A stretch of DNA of 64,000 nucleotides. It comes from UBA2227 sp036677505. GTDB lineage: Bacteria > Bacillota_I > Bacilli_A > Erysipelotrichales > Erysipelotrichaceae. Shown here one piece after another: positions 40,791 through 48,572 of the stretch. The first letter of the stretch is position 1. Each line of letters opens with the position of its first letter. The translations under genes were made by a program, and so were the position numbers. The DNA lies in NCBI GenBank assembly GCA_036677505.1, contig JAVBWK010000027.1, forward strand, positions 19,456 through 83,455, read 5' to 3'. The notes under the pieces are model-generated. The model was not told the origin of the DNA, searched no databases, and was given only the letters and a program-made list of their open reading frames with translations.

Positions 40791-40808
40791 TTGTGATCTG
40801 TGTCACAA
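40791..40808. promoter_or_regulatory. CRP/FNR-family operator upstream of pflB
   Basis: TTGTGA-TCTGTG-TCACAA: perfect 6-base arms around 6 bases, matching the TGTGA-N6-TCACA consensus of the CRP/FNR/ArcR family. It lies about 100 bases before the pflB start. It suggests redox or energy-state control of pflBA; no cognate regulator is in the window and no matching promoter could be fixed. Confidence 0.7.
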
Positions 40809-40830
40809 AAAAACTCATCCGCAGATGAGT
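40803..40830 (-). terminator. Terminator between rpiR and pflB
   Basis: ACTCATC-tgcg-GATGAGT with a U8 run on the minus strand. It ends either the rpiR mRNA or the candidate small RNA described at 40803-40913. Its U run overlaps the CRP-type palindrome. Confidence 0.85.
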
Positions 40831-40913
40831 GGAGGCTGGCGTCAAGGTTGCATCATTTAAACGAGGATACTATGGATATCGGTTTCGATAAATTCAATGA
40901 CGCCATTTCCCCT
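40803..40913 (-). ncRNA. Candidate small RNA between rpiR and pflB
   Basis: The 130 bases between the rpiR stop and the terminator have their own TATAAT on the minus strand (40919-40924) and end in a strong terminator, giving a transcript of about 110 bases. Its ends could pair: TGGCGTCA (40898-40905 complement) and TGACGCCA (40837-40844) form 8 perfect base pairs around a 53-base region holding a small hairpin (TATCG-GTTT-CGATA on the plus strand). A GCCTCC segment lies unpaired before the terminator and could meet ribosome sites. A 17-codon frame (MASLNLSKPISIVSSFK) with GGGG upstream is a rival reading. It matches no RNA family I know, and the -35 is poor. Confidence 0.4.
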
Positions 40914-40957
40914 TTTTTATTATACAGGAAAAAGATGCCGAATGCACTTGATGTGTC

Positions 40958-41824
40958 CTACTGATTGCCTTTGACGTGCCAACCGCGCGAACGGTTATAC
41001 TGACTGAGCAAATTGAAATCAGAAACATTGATGTGCTGTAAATAGAAGTCTAGGTTGCTTTTAAATAACGCCAGAACGACCAGATCGATCACAAACATTT
41101 GTGATATGCGTAAGCGCAAAATATTCATATTATCATTGATGCTGTATATGACGGTGTGCAAAACGGCTGTTGCAGCTTCATTGAGCGTACTCTTGCGACC
41201 ATCGGTTATGCCAAGGATGGGGACTTTCAGCTGGCGACAGGCATTGATCGCCTTTTTGATTTCATCGGTTTCACCGGATTCGGACATGATGATCACCAAA
41301 TCTTCTTCTGAGCACTGGGTAATCAGGTACAGTGAAGTATGAATATCATAATTATGATTGACCATCAGATCATAACGGATCAGATGAGTTGCGAAGTACT
41401 CGGCCATATTCGATGAACCGCCCACCGCAAAAAATACGATCCTACGGGCCTTTTTTAACAGTCGAACTGCCGTATCCACCTGATCGACCAGCTTGTCAGA
41501 CATTGTCATTTTCATCACATCCGTGTACTGACTGAATAATCGATTCATCGTGACATCGGTTTCCTCATTGGCCTGGATGTCATCATCCACATCGGTGGAC
41601 ACTTGACTTGAAAGACTGATATCGGCCAAAAAAGCCCTAAAACTGCTGTATCCGAGTTTTTGGGTGAAGCGGATGATGGTCGACTGTGAGATGCCCAGCT
41701 GCTTACCTAACAGGCTGGATGTCATGACTTTCGGGTCAATTTGCTCATTGCGCAGATACTCGATGATTTTTAATTCGGATTTTGAGCAGTGCCGGATCAT
41801 CGAGCGCATTTTGGATTGAAGCAT
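40958..41824 (-). CDS. RpiR family transcriptional regulator (HTH-SIS)
   Basis: 288 residues from the ATG at 41824 with AAAGGAGT upstream. The N-terminal RpiR helix-turn-helix (MTSSLLGKQLGISQSTIIRF, TQKLGYSSFRAFLADI) is followed by a SIS domain (residues about 125-255) with RRIVFFAVGGSSNMAEYFA and LVIIMSESGETDEIKKAI. Such regulators bind phosphosugars and control sugar genes. No phosphosugar operon is next to it; the divergent gene is a serpin. A perfect inverted repeat overlaps its promoter, hinting at self-control and perhaps control of the serpins. Confidence 0.88.
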   Translation of the reverse strand: MLQSKMRSMIRHCSKSELKIIEYLRNEQIDPKVMTSSLLGKQLGISQSTIIRFTQKLGYSSFRAFLADISLSSQVSTDVDDDIQANEETDVTMNRLFSQYTDVMKMTMSDKLVDQVDTAVRLLKKARRIVFFAVGGSSNMAEYFATHLIRYDLMVNHNYDIHTSLYLITQCSEEDLVIIMSESGETDEIKKAINACRQLKVPILGITDGRKSTLNEAATAVLHTVIYSINDNMNILRLRISQMFVIDLVVLALFKSNLDFYLQHINVSDFNLLSQYNRSRGWHVKGNQ

Positions 41825-41843
41825 AGTATCACTCCTTTCATTC

Positions 41844-41874
41844 ATTATATAACATGTTCGCATACTTTATTCAA
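41844..41874 (-). promoter_or_regulatory. rpiR promoter
   Basis: Minus strand TTGAAT (41869-41874), then TATATAAT whose TATAAT is 41844-41849, about 20 bases before the rpiR ATG. Confidence 0.6.
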
Positions 41875-41886
41875 GAAATGAATAAA
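41866..41886. promoter_or_regulatory. Inverted repeat in the rpiR-serpin intergenic region
   Basis: TTTATTC-aagaaat-GAATAAA, perfect 7-base arms, overlapping the -35 of rpiR. Position suggests an operator, possibly for the RpiR protein. Confidence 0.5.
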
Positions 41887-41968
41887 TTAGTAATGATTAT
41901 TCCTATGCAGCTTATCATACATTATGTGCATGTTACCACACTTTCATCCTGACACAAACAATGAGTGA

Positions 41969-41974
41969 TATAAT
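41969..41974 (+). promoter_or_regulatory. Serpin 1-2 promoter (extended -10)
   Basis: GTGATATAAT: TATAAT with the TGn extension, 20 bases before the serpin 1 ATG; AAGGAGG (41983-41988 region) between. No clear -35. Confidence 0.6.
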
Positions 41975-41994
41975 CATGATGAAGGAGGATCGTT

Positions 41995-43227
41995 ATGAAA
42001 AAAATATTCCTCACTCTTTTTGCCGTTGCGCTGATTTCTGCCTGTTCAGCCAAAGCGGTATTTACGCCGCTGGTTGATTCTCCGGGTCATCTGCTTGATA
42101 AGGATAAAGTTACACAGCTCAGTTACTCAGTCGCAAGCGCCAACAATCAGCTGGCCATTGATATGATCGAAATCCTGCGACAGTCTCAGGAAAATGTGTT
42201 TATCTCCCCTTCGAGCCTGATGATTGCATTGGGCATGACCCTTAACGGTGCGTCCAACAACACTCTGACTCAGATGCTTGATACCCTGCACATGGGCGAT
42301 GCCACCTTGGAAGAGTTCAATGATGCGATGCGGGCGATGCAGCTGGTGCTTATCAACCGTGATCAGTCCACGTTGAACATGACCAACTCCATCTGGATCC
42401 GTGACCGTTTTGAAAAGCGTGTACTGCCGACATTTCTGGAAAGAAATAAAAAGTATTATGGCGCGATGGTTGCGGTCGGAGATTTTGATGATCCGCAGCT
42501 GACCAATGATATCAACCGCTGGGTGTCCGATGCAACCAATAAGCGCATACCGACAGCCATCGATGAACCGATCAATCCGTACACGGTCATGTTTCTGATC
42601 AATACGTTATACTTTAATGCTGACTGGGCTACCGAATTTCTCAAAGCCGATACAAACAAACATTATTTCGGCGGAACTGCCAACAAGCAGGTCGATATGA
42701 TGAATGCCGTACTGACATTGGGATACAGTAACGTTGAGGGCAAAGAAGTTGTACTGCTGCCCTATAAAGATCCGGATTTGGTGATGATGGTCATCGTTGA
42801 TCAGCAAGAATCAGACTTTACGGCTGATCAGCTCATTCAGCTGGCCCGTCAGGCTGAAAACAATCCGACACAAGTGAAACTGGGCCTTCCGAAAGTACTG
42901 ATCGAGACCAAAGTAAACGGAAAAGAACTGCTTCAGAAGCTGGGCATGACCGATGCCTTTGAATCCAATCTTGCTGATTTCAGTGAAATGGCAACAGATG
43001 CCACACTGACCGGATTGCATATTGCCGATGTGACTCAGAAGACATTTTTAGCCATTACCGAAAAAGGCACGGAGGCCGCAGCGATGACGAAAGTCGAGAT
43101 GCGCGATGAATCCGCACCGATGTATGATGTGGAAATGATCGTTGACCGTCCCTTTACGATTGTAATTCTTGATACAAAACATTCACTGATATCATTTATG
43201 GGTTACATTCAAAATCCGCAACCCTAG
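41995..43227 (+). CDS. Lipoprotein serpin 1 (predicted P1 Glu)
   Basis: 410 residues. A lipoprotein signal ends ALISACSA, so the mature protein starts at Cys17 and is tethered to the outer face of the membrane. The serpin fold is clear: NVFISPSSLMIALGMTLNGA near residue 68, FLINTLYFNADWATEFL near 200, and the reactive loop hinge EKGTEAAAMT from 356. Counting from the hinge, and aligning S-A-P with the S-I-P after the scissile bond of alpha-1-antitrypsin, gives P1-P1' as Glu372-Ser373. The small-residue hinge means it can probably insert its loop and act as an inhibitor, here of a Glu-specific protease. Serpin 2 follows after 8 bases. Confidence 0.92.
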   Translation: MKKIFLTLFAVALISACSAKAVFTPLVDSPGHLLDKDKVTQLSYSVASANNQLAIDMIEILRQSQENVFISPSSLMIALGMTLNGASNNTLTQMLDTLHMGDATLEEFNDAMRAMQLVLINRDQSTLNMTNSIWIRDRFEKRVLPTFLERNKKYYGAMVAVGDFDDPQLTNDINRWVSDATNKRIPTAIDEPINPYTVMFLINTLYFNADWATEFLKADTNKHYFGGTANKQVDMMNAVLTLGYSNVEGKEVVLLPYKDPDLVMMVIVDQQESDFTADQLIQLARQAENNPTQVKLGLPKVLIETKVNGKELLQKLGMTDAFESNLADFSEMATDATLTGLHIADVTQKTFLAITEKGTEAAAMTKVEMRDESAPMYDVEMIVDRPFTIVILDTKHSLISFMGYIQNPQP

Positions 43228-43235
43228 GAGGAAAT

Positions 43236-44483
43236 ATGAAAAAGACCATGTTAGCCTTGCTTTCGCTGGTACTTGCGGCTTGCACGCCGGCTGTAGCGAT
43301 GAATGTATTAAGCAAAACCGAAGGTCATCTCAACCAAAGTGAAGATATTTACCGACTCGATGAGACATGGCTGAAGAACTACACCGCGTTTGCCTTTGAT
43401 TTGCATCGGCAGATCACCGATGACAAAGAAAATACCTTCTTCTCTCCGGCCAGCATCCTTCTGGCTCTGGGCATGACCACCCAGGGAGCCAACAATCAGA
43501 CTTTACGTCAGATGCTGGATGTATTTCATATGGGGCAGTTCGATGCACAATCGTTTGCTGAATCGATGAAACTGTTTCAGCAGCGCTTACTCACACCGAA
43601 AACTCATACGCTCAACTTGGGTAATTCTATCTGGATGCGTAAGGGCTATGATGCTAATGTAAAAGAAGACTTCCTGTCGGTCAACCGCAAATACTACGGA
43701 GCTTTTATCGCAGCTTTGGACTTCAATGATCCGGCCGCATCCAAAACGATCAATCAATGGGTCAAAGATAATACCAAGGGATTGATCGACAAAATCGTCG
43801 AAGATCAGATCAGTCCGCTGACGGTCATGTTTCTGATCAATACCGTCTACTTTAAGGCAGACTGGCAGGATATGTTCGACAAGAATCTGACACGGGAAGA
43901 TACTTTTTATGCCAAAAATCCAAAACAAGTAAAATTTATGAATCAGGATGCCTATTTCCCGTATGTTGAAACCGATGATTATCAGGCGGTCATGATTCCT
44001 TATAAGGATTTTCAGTCTTCGATGATCGTCTTTCTTTCCAAAGAAGGAAAAGATGTACATCTGACAGCAGAATTGTATGATCAGTTATTTAATGATTTGT
44101 CCTTTCAGATCATCAGTGCCTATCGCGGCAAACTGGTTCGATTGTCACTTCCGAAGATGGAGCTCGCAACCGAGATAAAGCTGGTCGATGTACTTAAATC
44201 CTTAGGCATGACCGATGCTTTTAATCCCGCTGTCGCAGATTTCTCCAATCTGAGTACCACGGCACTGTCAGATCAGTTACATATTGCCAACGTCCTTCAT
44301 AAAGCCGTACTGAAAGTCGATGAAAAAGGCACCGAAGCCGCCGCCGTCACTTCCGTGGAAGTCGGGGTAACCTCAGTGCCTGTGATCGATGCCACCATGA
44401 AAGTGAACCGCCCCTTTACCGTCATCCTGGCGGATGCGACCGGTGCCATTCTGTTTATGGGCGATGTACAAGATCCTCAATAG
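43236..44483 (+). CDS. Lipoprotein serpin 2 (predicted P1 Thr)
   Basis: 415 residues with lipobox VLAAC (Cys16) after MKKTMLALLSLVLAA. Serpin motifs are NTFFSPASILLALGMTTQGA, FLINTVYFKADWQDMF and the hinge EKGTEAAAVT. By the same register P1-P1' is Thr379-Ser380, followed by V-P. A Val/Thr-type P1 would suit elastase-like or subtilisin-like targets, which is inference. AGGAGG lies just before the ATG; it is cotranscribed with serpin 1. A GAAGC-GCTTC hairpin with a U run overlaps its stop codon. Its last 29 bases overlap the convergent deoxyribosyltransferase gene. Confidence 0.92.
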   Translation: MKKTMLALLSLVLAACTPAVAMNVLSKTEGHLNQSEDIYRLDETWLKNYTAFAFDLHRQITDDKENTFFSPASILLALGMTTQGANNQTLRQMLDVFHMGQFDAQSFAESMKLFQQRLLTPKTHTLNLGNSIWMRKGYDANVKEDFLSVNRKYYGAFIAALDFNDPAASKTINQWVKDNTKGLIDKIVEDQISPLTVMFLINTVYFKADWQDMFDKNLTREDTFYAKNPKQVKFMNQDAYFPYVETDDYQAVMIPYKDFQSSMIVFLSKEGKDVHLTAELYDQLFNDLSFQIISAYRGKLVRLSLPKMELATEIKLVDVLKSLGMTDAFNPAVADFSNLSTTALSDQLHIANVLHKAVLKVDEKGTEAAAVTSVEVGVTSVPVIDATMKVNRPFTVILADATGAILFMGDVQDPQ

Positions 44484-44952
44484 AAGCCGCAATGCTTCTT
44501 TTAAATGCCACAAATGCACAGTCAAAATCCGGGTATGTCTCTATGGCATGATAAGTCAGACTTCCGGTGACAAAACTGTTGAATCCCACCGGACATTCAA
44601 TGCCCGAAGCACCATTTCTTACCAGACGCAAATCAGAGAAAATCGGATATATCGTAATATGATCCCCCGATATCAGCCGTTGGATCGCCATACCAAGTTC
44701 GACCATGGTTCCGGTATCGCCGGTAGCCAGTTCAAAGAAAAAGACATTCGCCTTCTGAATATGGAAATTATCCGTTTCAAAGATGAACTTACTGCTTAAG
44801 AGTTTTGTTTGATCAAATGGCAAATCGATCGGATTAGCCACAAAGTAATCCGGAAGATCTTTTCCGAATTCTCTTAACAACTCCCCTTCCAACTTACGCT
44901 GTTTCTGGTCGGCCTCACTGAAAAGCGGACCGGCATTGTAAATATAGATCAT
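44455..44952 (-). CDS. Nucleoside 2-deoxyribosyltransferase
   Basis: 165 residues. YIYNAGPLFSEADQKQRKLE is the family start (AGPLF), a central stretch DNFHIQKANVFFFELATG corresponds to the D-x-x-D-x-x-I region, DTGTMVELGMAIQ carries the catalytic glutamate in the GT.xELG motif. These enzymes swap bases between deoxynucleosides in salvage. It lies on the opposite strand between serpins 2 and 3, 1 base from the GNAT gene with which it is probably cotranscribed. Confidence 0.9.
   Translation of the reverse strand: MIYIYNAGPLFSEADQKQRKLEGELLREFGKDLPDYFVANPIDLPFDQTKLLSSKFIFETDNFHIQKANVFFFELATGDTGTMVELGMAIQRLISGDHITIYPIFSDLRLVRNGASGIECPVGFNSFVTGSLTYHAIETYPDFDCAFVAFKRSIAASIEDLVHRP
44483..44502 (+). 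terminator. Serpin 1-2 terminator
   Basis: GAAGC-cgcaat-GCTTC followed by TTTTAAA right after the serpin 2 stop codon; lies inside the 3' end of the convergent gene. Confidence 0.6.
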
Positions 44953-44953
44953 A

Positions 44954-45469
44954 TTATCCTCTCAGTACTTTCTGTAAAGCCAACCGCTGGGCACCATCGG
45001 CATGAGTCAGATAGATGATCCCGCAATAGGTATAGCCTGCTTTCTGTAACATGCGTTGCATGGACAAATTTTGGCGGTGGGTGTCGATTCGGATATTGAA
45101 GATGCCATGATCAAGGCATATATCTTCACACATCTTGATGGCAATGCCGGCCAGCCCTTCCCCTTTTCGGGTCAGTTTGACCGCAATCCGGTGAATCACC
45201 GCATAGGGTTCTTGATTGAGCCAGTCTCCATCCACGATAATATCGTAATTAGGATCGCCGTCAAAACTCAAAGCCAGCGTGGCTACGATTTCATCATCCT
45301 CAACCAAAACGTACCCCCATCCTCTGGCAATATCGTTTTCAATGCTTGATGCATTGGGATAACCGTTTTGCCACTGATCGACCGATGCTTTTCTGAGCTC
45401 TTTGATTGCGTCATCAATGATTGAAATGACAACATGAATATCTTCGGATTTGGTTTTTCTTAAGTACAT
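44954..45469 (-). CDS. GNAT family N-acetyltransferase
   Basis: 171 residues. The GNAT core shows YVLVEDDEIVATLALSF (strand pair), PYAVIHRIAVKLTRKGEGLA with the acetyl-CoA loop (R-K-G-E-G-L-A, close to Q/RxxGxA), FNIRIDTHRQNLSMQRMLQK and AGYTYCGIIY. Typical of the ElaA/RimI-like small acetyltransferases acting on an unknown amine. The first gene of a two-gene unit; a TTGTTA-16-TACAAT promoter can be seen upstream on the minus strand. Confidence 0.87.
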   Translation of the reverse strand: MYLRKTKSEDIHVVISIIDDAIKELRKASVDQWQNGYPNASSIENDIARGWGYVLVEDDEIVATLALSFDGDPNYDIIVDGDWLNQEPYAVIHRIAVKLTRKGEGLAGIAIKMCEDICLDHGIFNIRIDTHRQNLSMQRMLQKAGYTYCGIIYLTHADGAQRLALQKVLRG

Positions 45470-45592
45470 AACGCCCTCCGCATTTGCAATATTGTATCAC
45501 ACTCATGCAACTTAACAAGAGATTTCGGCAAGATAAAAAAAGAATGTTTATATGTGTGAAATTCGATGTAAATTATAATCGGAGGGATCTCT

Positions 45593-46810
45593 ATGTTAAA
45601 GAAATGGCTCATTATCATGGCAGTCATCTCACTGGCTGCATGTACACAGACTCAGAAAGATTTTGCGCTGGTCGATAGCAAAGGCTATCTGTCCGATCCG
45701 GAGTCTGTCAGCGATCTGTCACAAGAAGCGATCGATGCCAACCGCCAGTTTGCCTTGGCATTGTATCAGCAACTCTATAATCGACAGAAGAATGTTTTCT
45801 TCTCCCCGCTGAGCATTCAGCTTGCCCTATCGATGACTGCTAATGGCGCGGCCAATTCTACTTTGAAAGAAATGTTGGATGTTTTGCGTTTTGCGGATGT
45901 ACAACAAATGAATGATCTCAGCCGTCTGACTCAGTCATACCTGCTCAGCCAGTCCGACCGGTTTACCATCAATAATTCCGTGTGGATCAAAGATGAATAT
46001 CGAAGCAAAGTCAAACAGCCGTTTTTGGACGATGTCGTCCGTCATTACGGCTCAATGATCGCTGTGTTGGATTTCAGTCAAAACAGTGCAGCGGCAACCA
46101 TCAATCAGTGGGTCAAAGAAAATACCGAAGATAAGATCAGTGAGATCATCGAACCGCCGATCGATCCGCTGACGGTCATGTTTCTGATCAACACACTGAC
46201 CTTTGGGGCCAAATGGGCAACCCCATTTGACAAATTACTGACGAAAAACGATGTCTTTGCCAATGTCAAAGACAAAATCCAATATGTTGTGGGCAGTCGG
46301 ATGATGCCGTTTTTCGAAGATCAGCGCGTACAGCTCGGTGCATTTGTAACCGAAGATCAGCAACAGGAAATTTTGATCCTGCTGCCTAAAGATAATACTT
46401 CATTGACTCCCGGTGAAATCAGTGAGTATCTGCTTAAAGATTTGCCGATGTCATCGGTTGCTGTCATGCTGCCTAAGGTCATTCTCAACGTTGAAGTCGA
46501 ACTGAAAGATGTTCTGGCAATGATGGGAATGCCGACCGCATTTTTGGAGAATATGGCCGACTTCTCCGCCATGGCACAAGATGCAAAGGCCGATGGTTTG
46601 CATATCTTCTCGGTCTTACATAAAACGTTTTGGATGCTTGATGAAGAAGGCACCGAAGCCGCGGCTGTGACCAAAGTGGAAATGCAGATCAAATCAGTTC
46701 CGAGCGGAGATTATCAGTTTTTTGTCAACCGGCCTTATACCGTGGTCATTCGCGATCGTCAGACCGGACTGATCCTCTTTATGGGTCACATCATCCATCC
46801 CCAACCGTAA
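45593..46810 (+). CDS. Lipoprotein serpin 3 (predicted P1 Lys)
   Basis: 405 residues with lipobox ISLAAC (Cys17). Serpin motifs are NVFFSPLSIQLALSMTANGA, FLINTLTFGAKWATPF and hinge DEEGTEAAAVT. In the same register P1-P1' is Lys367-Ser368, then V-P, which predicts a trypsin-like target. It is a clear paralogue of serpins 1 and 2 but lies apart, after two unrelated minus-strand genes, with its own GGAGGG site. A shared bidirectional hairpin ends it. Confidence 0.92.
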   Translation: MLKKWLIIMAVISLAACTQTQKDFALVDSKGYLSDPESVSDLSQEAIDANRQFALALYQQLYNRQKNVFFSPLSIQLALSMTANGAANSTLKEMLDVLRFADVQQMNDLSRLTQSYLLSQSDRFTINNSVWIKDEYRSKVKQPFLDDVVRHYGSMIAVLDFSQNSAAATINQWVKENTEDKISEIIEPPIDPLTVMFLINTLTFGAKWATPFDKLLTKNDVFANVKDKIQYVVGSRMMPFFEDQRVQLGAFVTEDQQQEILILLPKDNTSLTPGEISEYLLKDLPMSSVAVMLPKVILNVEVELKDVLAMMGMPTAFLENMADFSAMAQDAKADGLHIFSVLHKTFWMLDEEGTEAAAVTKVEMQIKSVPSGDYQFFVNRPYTVVIRDRQTGLILFMGHIIHPQP

Positions 46811-46811
46811 A

Positions 46812-46831
46812 AAAAGGGCGATAGCCCTTTT
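46812..46831. terminator. Bidirectional terminator after serpin 3 and the CHR operon
   Basis: AAAAGGGC-gata-GCCCTTTT, a perfect 8-base stem with A and T tails on both sides; ends the plus-strand serpin 3 and the minus-strand transporter operon. Confidence 0.85.
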
Positions 46832-47381
46832 AAAATGCAATGAATGCGCCGGTGAAGGCTGCCGCTGCGATCAGCAGTACCGGATGAATCTTGAACCGTT
46901 TATTGATGACAAACAGGATGATAAAAAATGCGATAGCCGGATATTTCAGTTGTGCCTGCCAGAGATTTTCAGTCGGTGTGATCATCGTTACTTTGATGAT
47001 TTCCCAGGCTGCATAGACGATCAAAGCGGCTACGGCAGGTCGGATCCCGTAAAATACTTTCAGCAAGACCGGTGAGTTTTTGAAGGTGTCCATGGCTTTA
47101 CCAATCAGCATCATCAGGATCACTCCGGGAATGATGATGGCCAGTGATGCAATGATACCGCCCAAGATCGAAGCCGTAGTAAAACCGACGTAGGTTGCCA
47201 TATTGATTCCGATCGGCCCGGGCGTCGACTCGGAAATTGCGATCATATCCACCAGCATGGCAGCGGTGTACCAGTTCGTCTTATCTGCGAGACTGTAGAG
47301 AAAAGGCAATGTGGCCAATCCGCCGCCGATGGCGACCAGACCGATTTTCAGAAACTCCCAAAACAAGGTCCAGTAGATCAT
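46830..47381 (-). CDS. CHR-family chromate transporter, subunit 2
   Basis: 183 residues, one CHR half-domain with about five helices. FLKIGLVAIGGGLATLPFL, DMIAISESTPGPIGINMATY and FYGIRPAVAALIVYAAWEI are the family motifs (GG..T.P, TPGP, G.RPAV). Paired short CHR proteins act together as an exporter; chromate or another oxyanion is the presumed cargo, though many gut members have no known substrate. The start overlaps subunit 1 by ATGA. Confidence 0.9.
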   Translation of the reverse strand: MIYWTLFWEFLKIGLVAIGGGLATLPFLYSLADKTNWYTAAMLVDMIAISESTPGPIGINMATYVGFTTASILGGIIASLAIIIPGVILMMLIGKAMDTFKNSPVLLKVFYGIRPAVAALIVYAAWEIIKVTMITPTENLWQAQLKYPAIAFFIILFVINKRFKIHPVLLIAAAAFTGAFIAF

Positions 47382-47920
47382 ATCCGTTGACCTCCAAGAG
47401 ATTTATAAAGAAATCCCAACAGTGCACTGGCAATGACGATGTAGACCGGAGATACGGAAAATCCCAGAATGGCTACCAGAGCCAAAGTGAATATCGAAGC
47501 TGAAAACCAATCAATGATCCCTTTCTTAAGCAACATGACCGCCGTGGTGATGATCAGTACGGCGACAGCGATCCGTACAGCGGCAAATATCTGTTGGACC
47601 AGCGGAATCAGAAAGGCCTGCTGTAAGAATGCCGCGATAAGCGTGATGATAATGATCGAAGGAAACACTTGGCCAAGGGCAGCACTGATGGCTCCCTTTT
47701 TTCCGTGTAGCTGAAACCCGATCAAAGCAGAGGTATTGACCGCAATGATGCCCGGGGAGACCTGGGCAATCGCATAGCTGTCCATCATCTGCTCTTCACT
47801 GATCCACCCTTTGATATCGATCACTTCTTTGCGCAAGATCGGTAACATAGCGTATCCGCCGCCAAAAGTGAGTGCACCGACCCGCGCAAATGAAATAAAT
47901 ATTTCCATACTTTTATTCAT
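47378..47920 (-). CDS. CHR-family chromate transporter, subunit 1
   Basis: 180 residues, the partner half. FISFARVGALTFGGGYAMLP, LRKEVIDIKGWISEEQMMDS, IAQVSPGIIAVNTSALIGF and AAVRIAVAVLIITTA are the same CHR motifs in the other half, slightly different in the TPGP position (SPGI). It overlaps the HAD phosphatase gene upstream by 8 bases and subunit 2 by 4, so it is embedded in the six-gene operon 50451-46830. Confidence 0.9.
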   Translation of the reverse strand: MNKSMEIFISFARVGALTFGGGYAMLPILRKEVIDIKGWISEEQMMDSYAIAQVSPGIIAVNTSALIGFQLHGKKGAISAALGQVFPSIIIITLIAAFLQQAFLIPLVQQIFAAVRIAVAVLIITTAVMLLKKGIIDWFSASIFTLALVAILGFSVSPVYIVIASALLGFLYKSLGGQRI

Positions 47921-48572
47921 GTCTGCTTAACCACTCCTTTACCTGTGCAGCTGATTCAAAGGCATACTGATACGAAATATCCGGATATTTTGTCATATCG
48001 ACCATATCCCGGATCCAGGCGACATCAATTTGCGCCCGGTTTGCGGCCATGATTCCATAGTGAGAGTCTTCGAGAATCAGGCACTCATGCTTGGGAATAT
48101 TCAGAGCCTGCTGTGCCAGATTGAAGATTTCGGGATCCGGCTTGCCGTGGGCGGCCATATCACCAAAAATCATCACATCAAAATCCTCATCGGTATAACC
48201 TTCGACATAACTTATGTATTTGCGGGCCAGTGGCTGATAGGTCGATGTAGCCAAAGCCAGAGCAATTCCTTTGGCCTTGCAATAGTCGATCAGATCTCTG
48301 ACTCCGGGTTTAAGTTTGACAACACCCTGCTGCGCCATCGCAAGAAACATTTGTTTGCTGGATTCGATGGCCAGTTGTACCTGATCCATGGTTTTCAGAC
48401 GCGCAAGCAGATAATCGATTTCTTCTTTGGTGCTGATGCCGCAAATGCCAAGCAAATCCTGATAGGTCAGCGGAAAGTTATGCTGTTCGACGGCCTTTTG
48501 CCAGGCCACGATGTAGTTGGCTTCACTGTCGATCAACGTACCGTCCAAATCAAAGATCAGCGCTTTAATCAT
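47913..48572 (-). CDS. HAD-superfamily phosphatase (beta-phosphoglucomutase-like)
   Basis: About 219 residues from the ATG at 48572 overlapping the previous gene; an ATG two codons earlier is equally possible. HAD motif I KALIFDLDGTLIDSEANY is intact, with a helical cap next, motif II LALATSTYQPLA, motif III FGDMAAHGKPDPEIFN and motif IV CLILEDSHYGIMAANRAQID. This is the DhaB/PGMB-like subclass acting on sugar phosphates or other small phosphates. In contrast to the protein at 3734-4489, all catalytic residues are present. Confidence 0.88.
   Translation of the reverse strand: MIKALIFDLDGTLIDSEANYIVAWQKAVEQHNFPLTYQDLLGICGISTKEEIDYLLARLKTMDQVQLAIESSKQMFLAMAQQGVVKLKPGVRDLIDYCKAKGIALALATSTYQPLARKYISYVEGYTDEDFDVMIFGDMAAHGKPDPEIFNLAQQALNIPKHECLILEDSHYGIMAANRAQIDVAWIRDMVDMTKYPDISYQYAFESAAQVKEWLSRHE

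Noticed and set aside
40803..40913. ZTP (pfl motif) riboswitch before pflB
   Set aside because: The name suggests it, but the conserved core of that riboswitch is not found in the sequence and pflB itself is not a usual ZTP target.
40871..40963. Plus-strand 30-codon frame beginning MDIGFDKF with a GAGG box
   Set aside because: It runs antisense into the rpiR end, has no promoter I can see, and is short enough to be chance.
45574..45579. TATAAT just before serpin 3 as its promoter
   Set aside because: Transcription would start within the GGAGGG ribosome site, leaving too short a leader; a promoter further upstream is more likely but not found.
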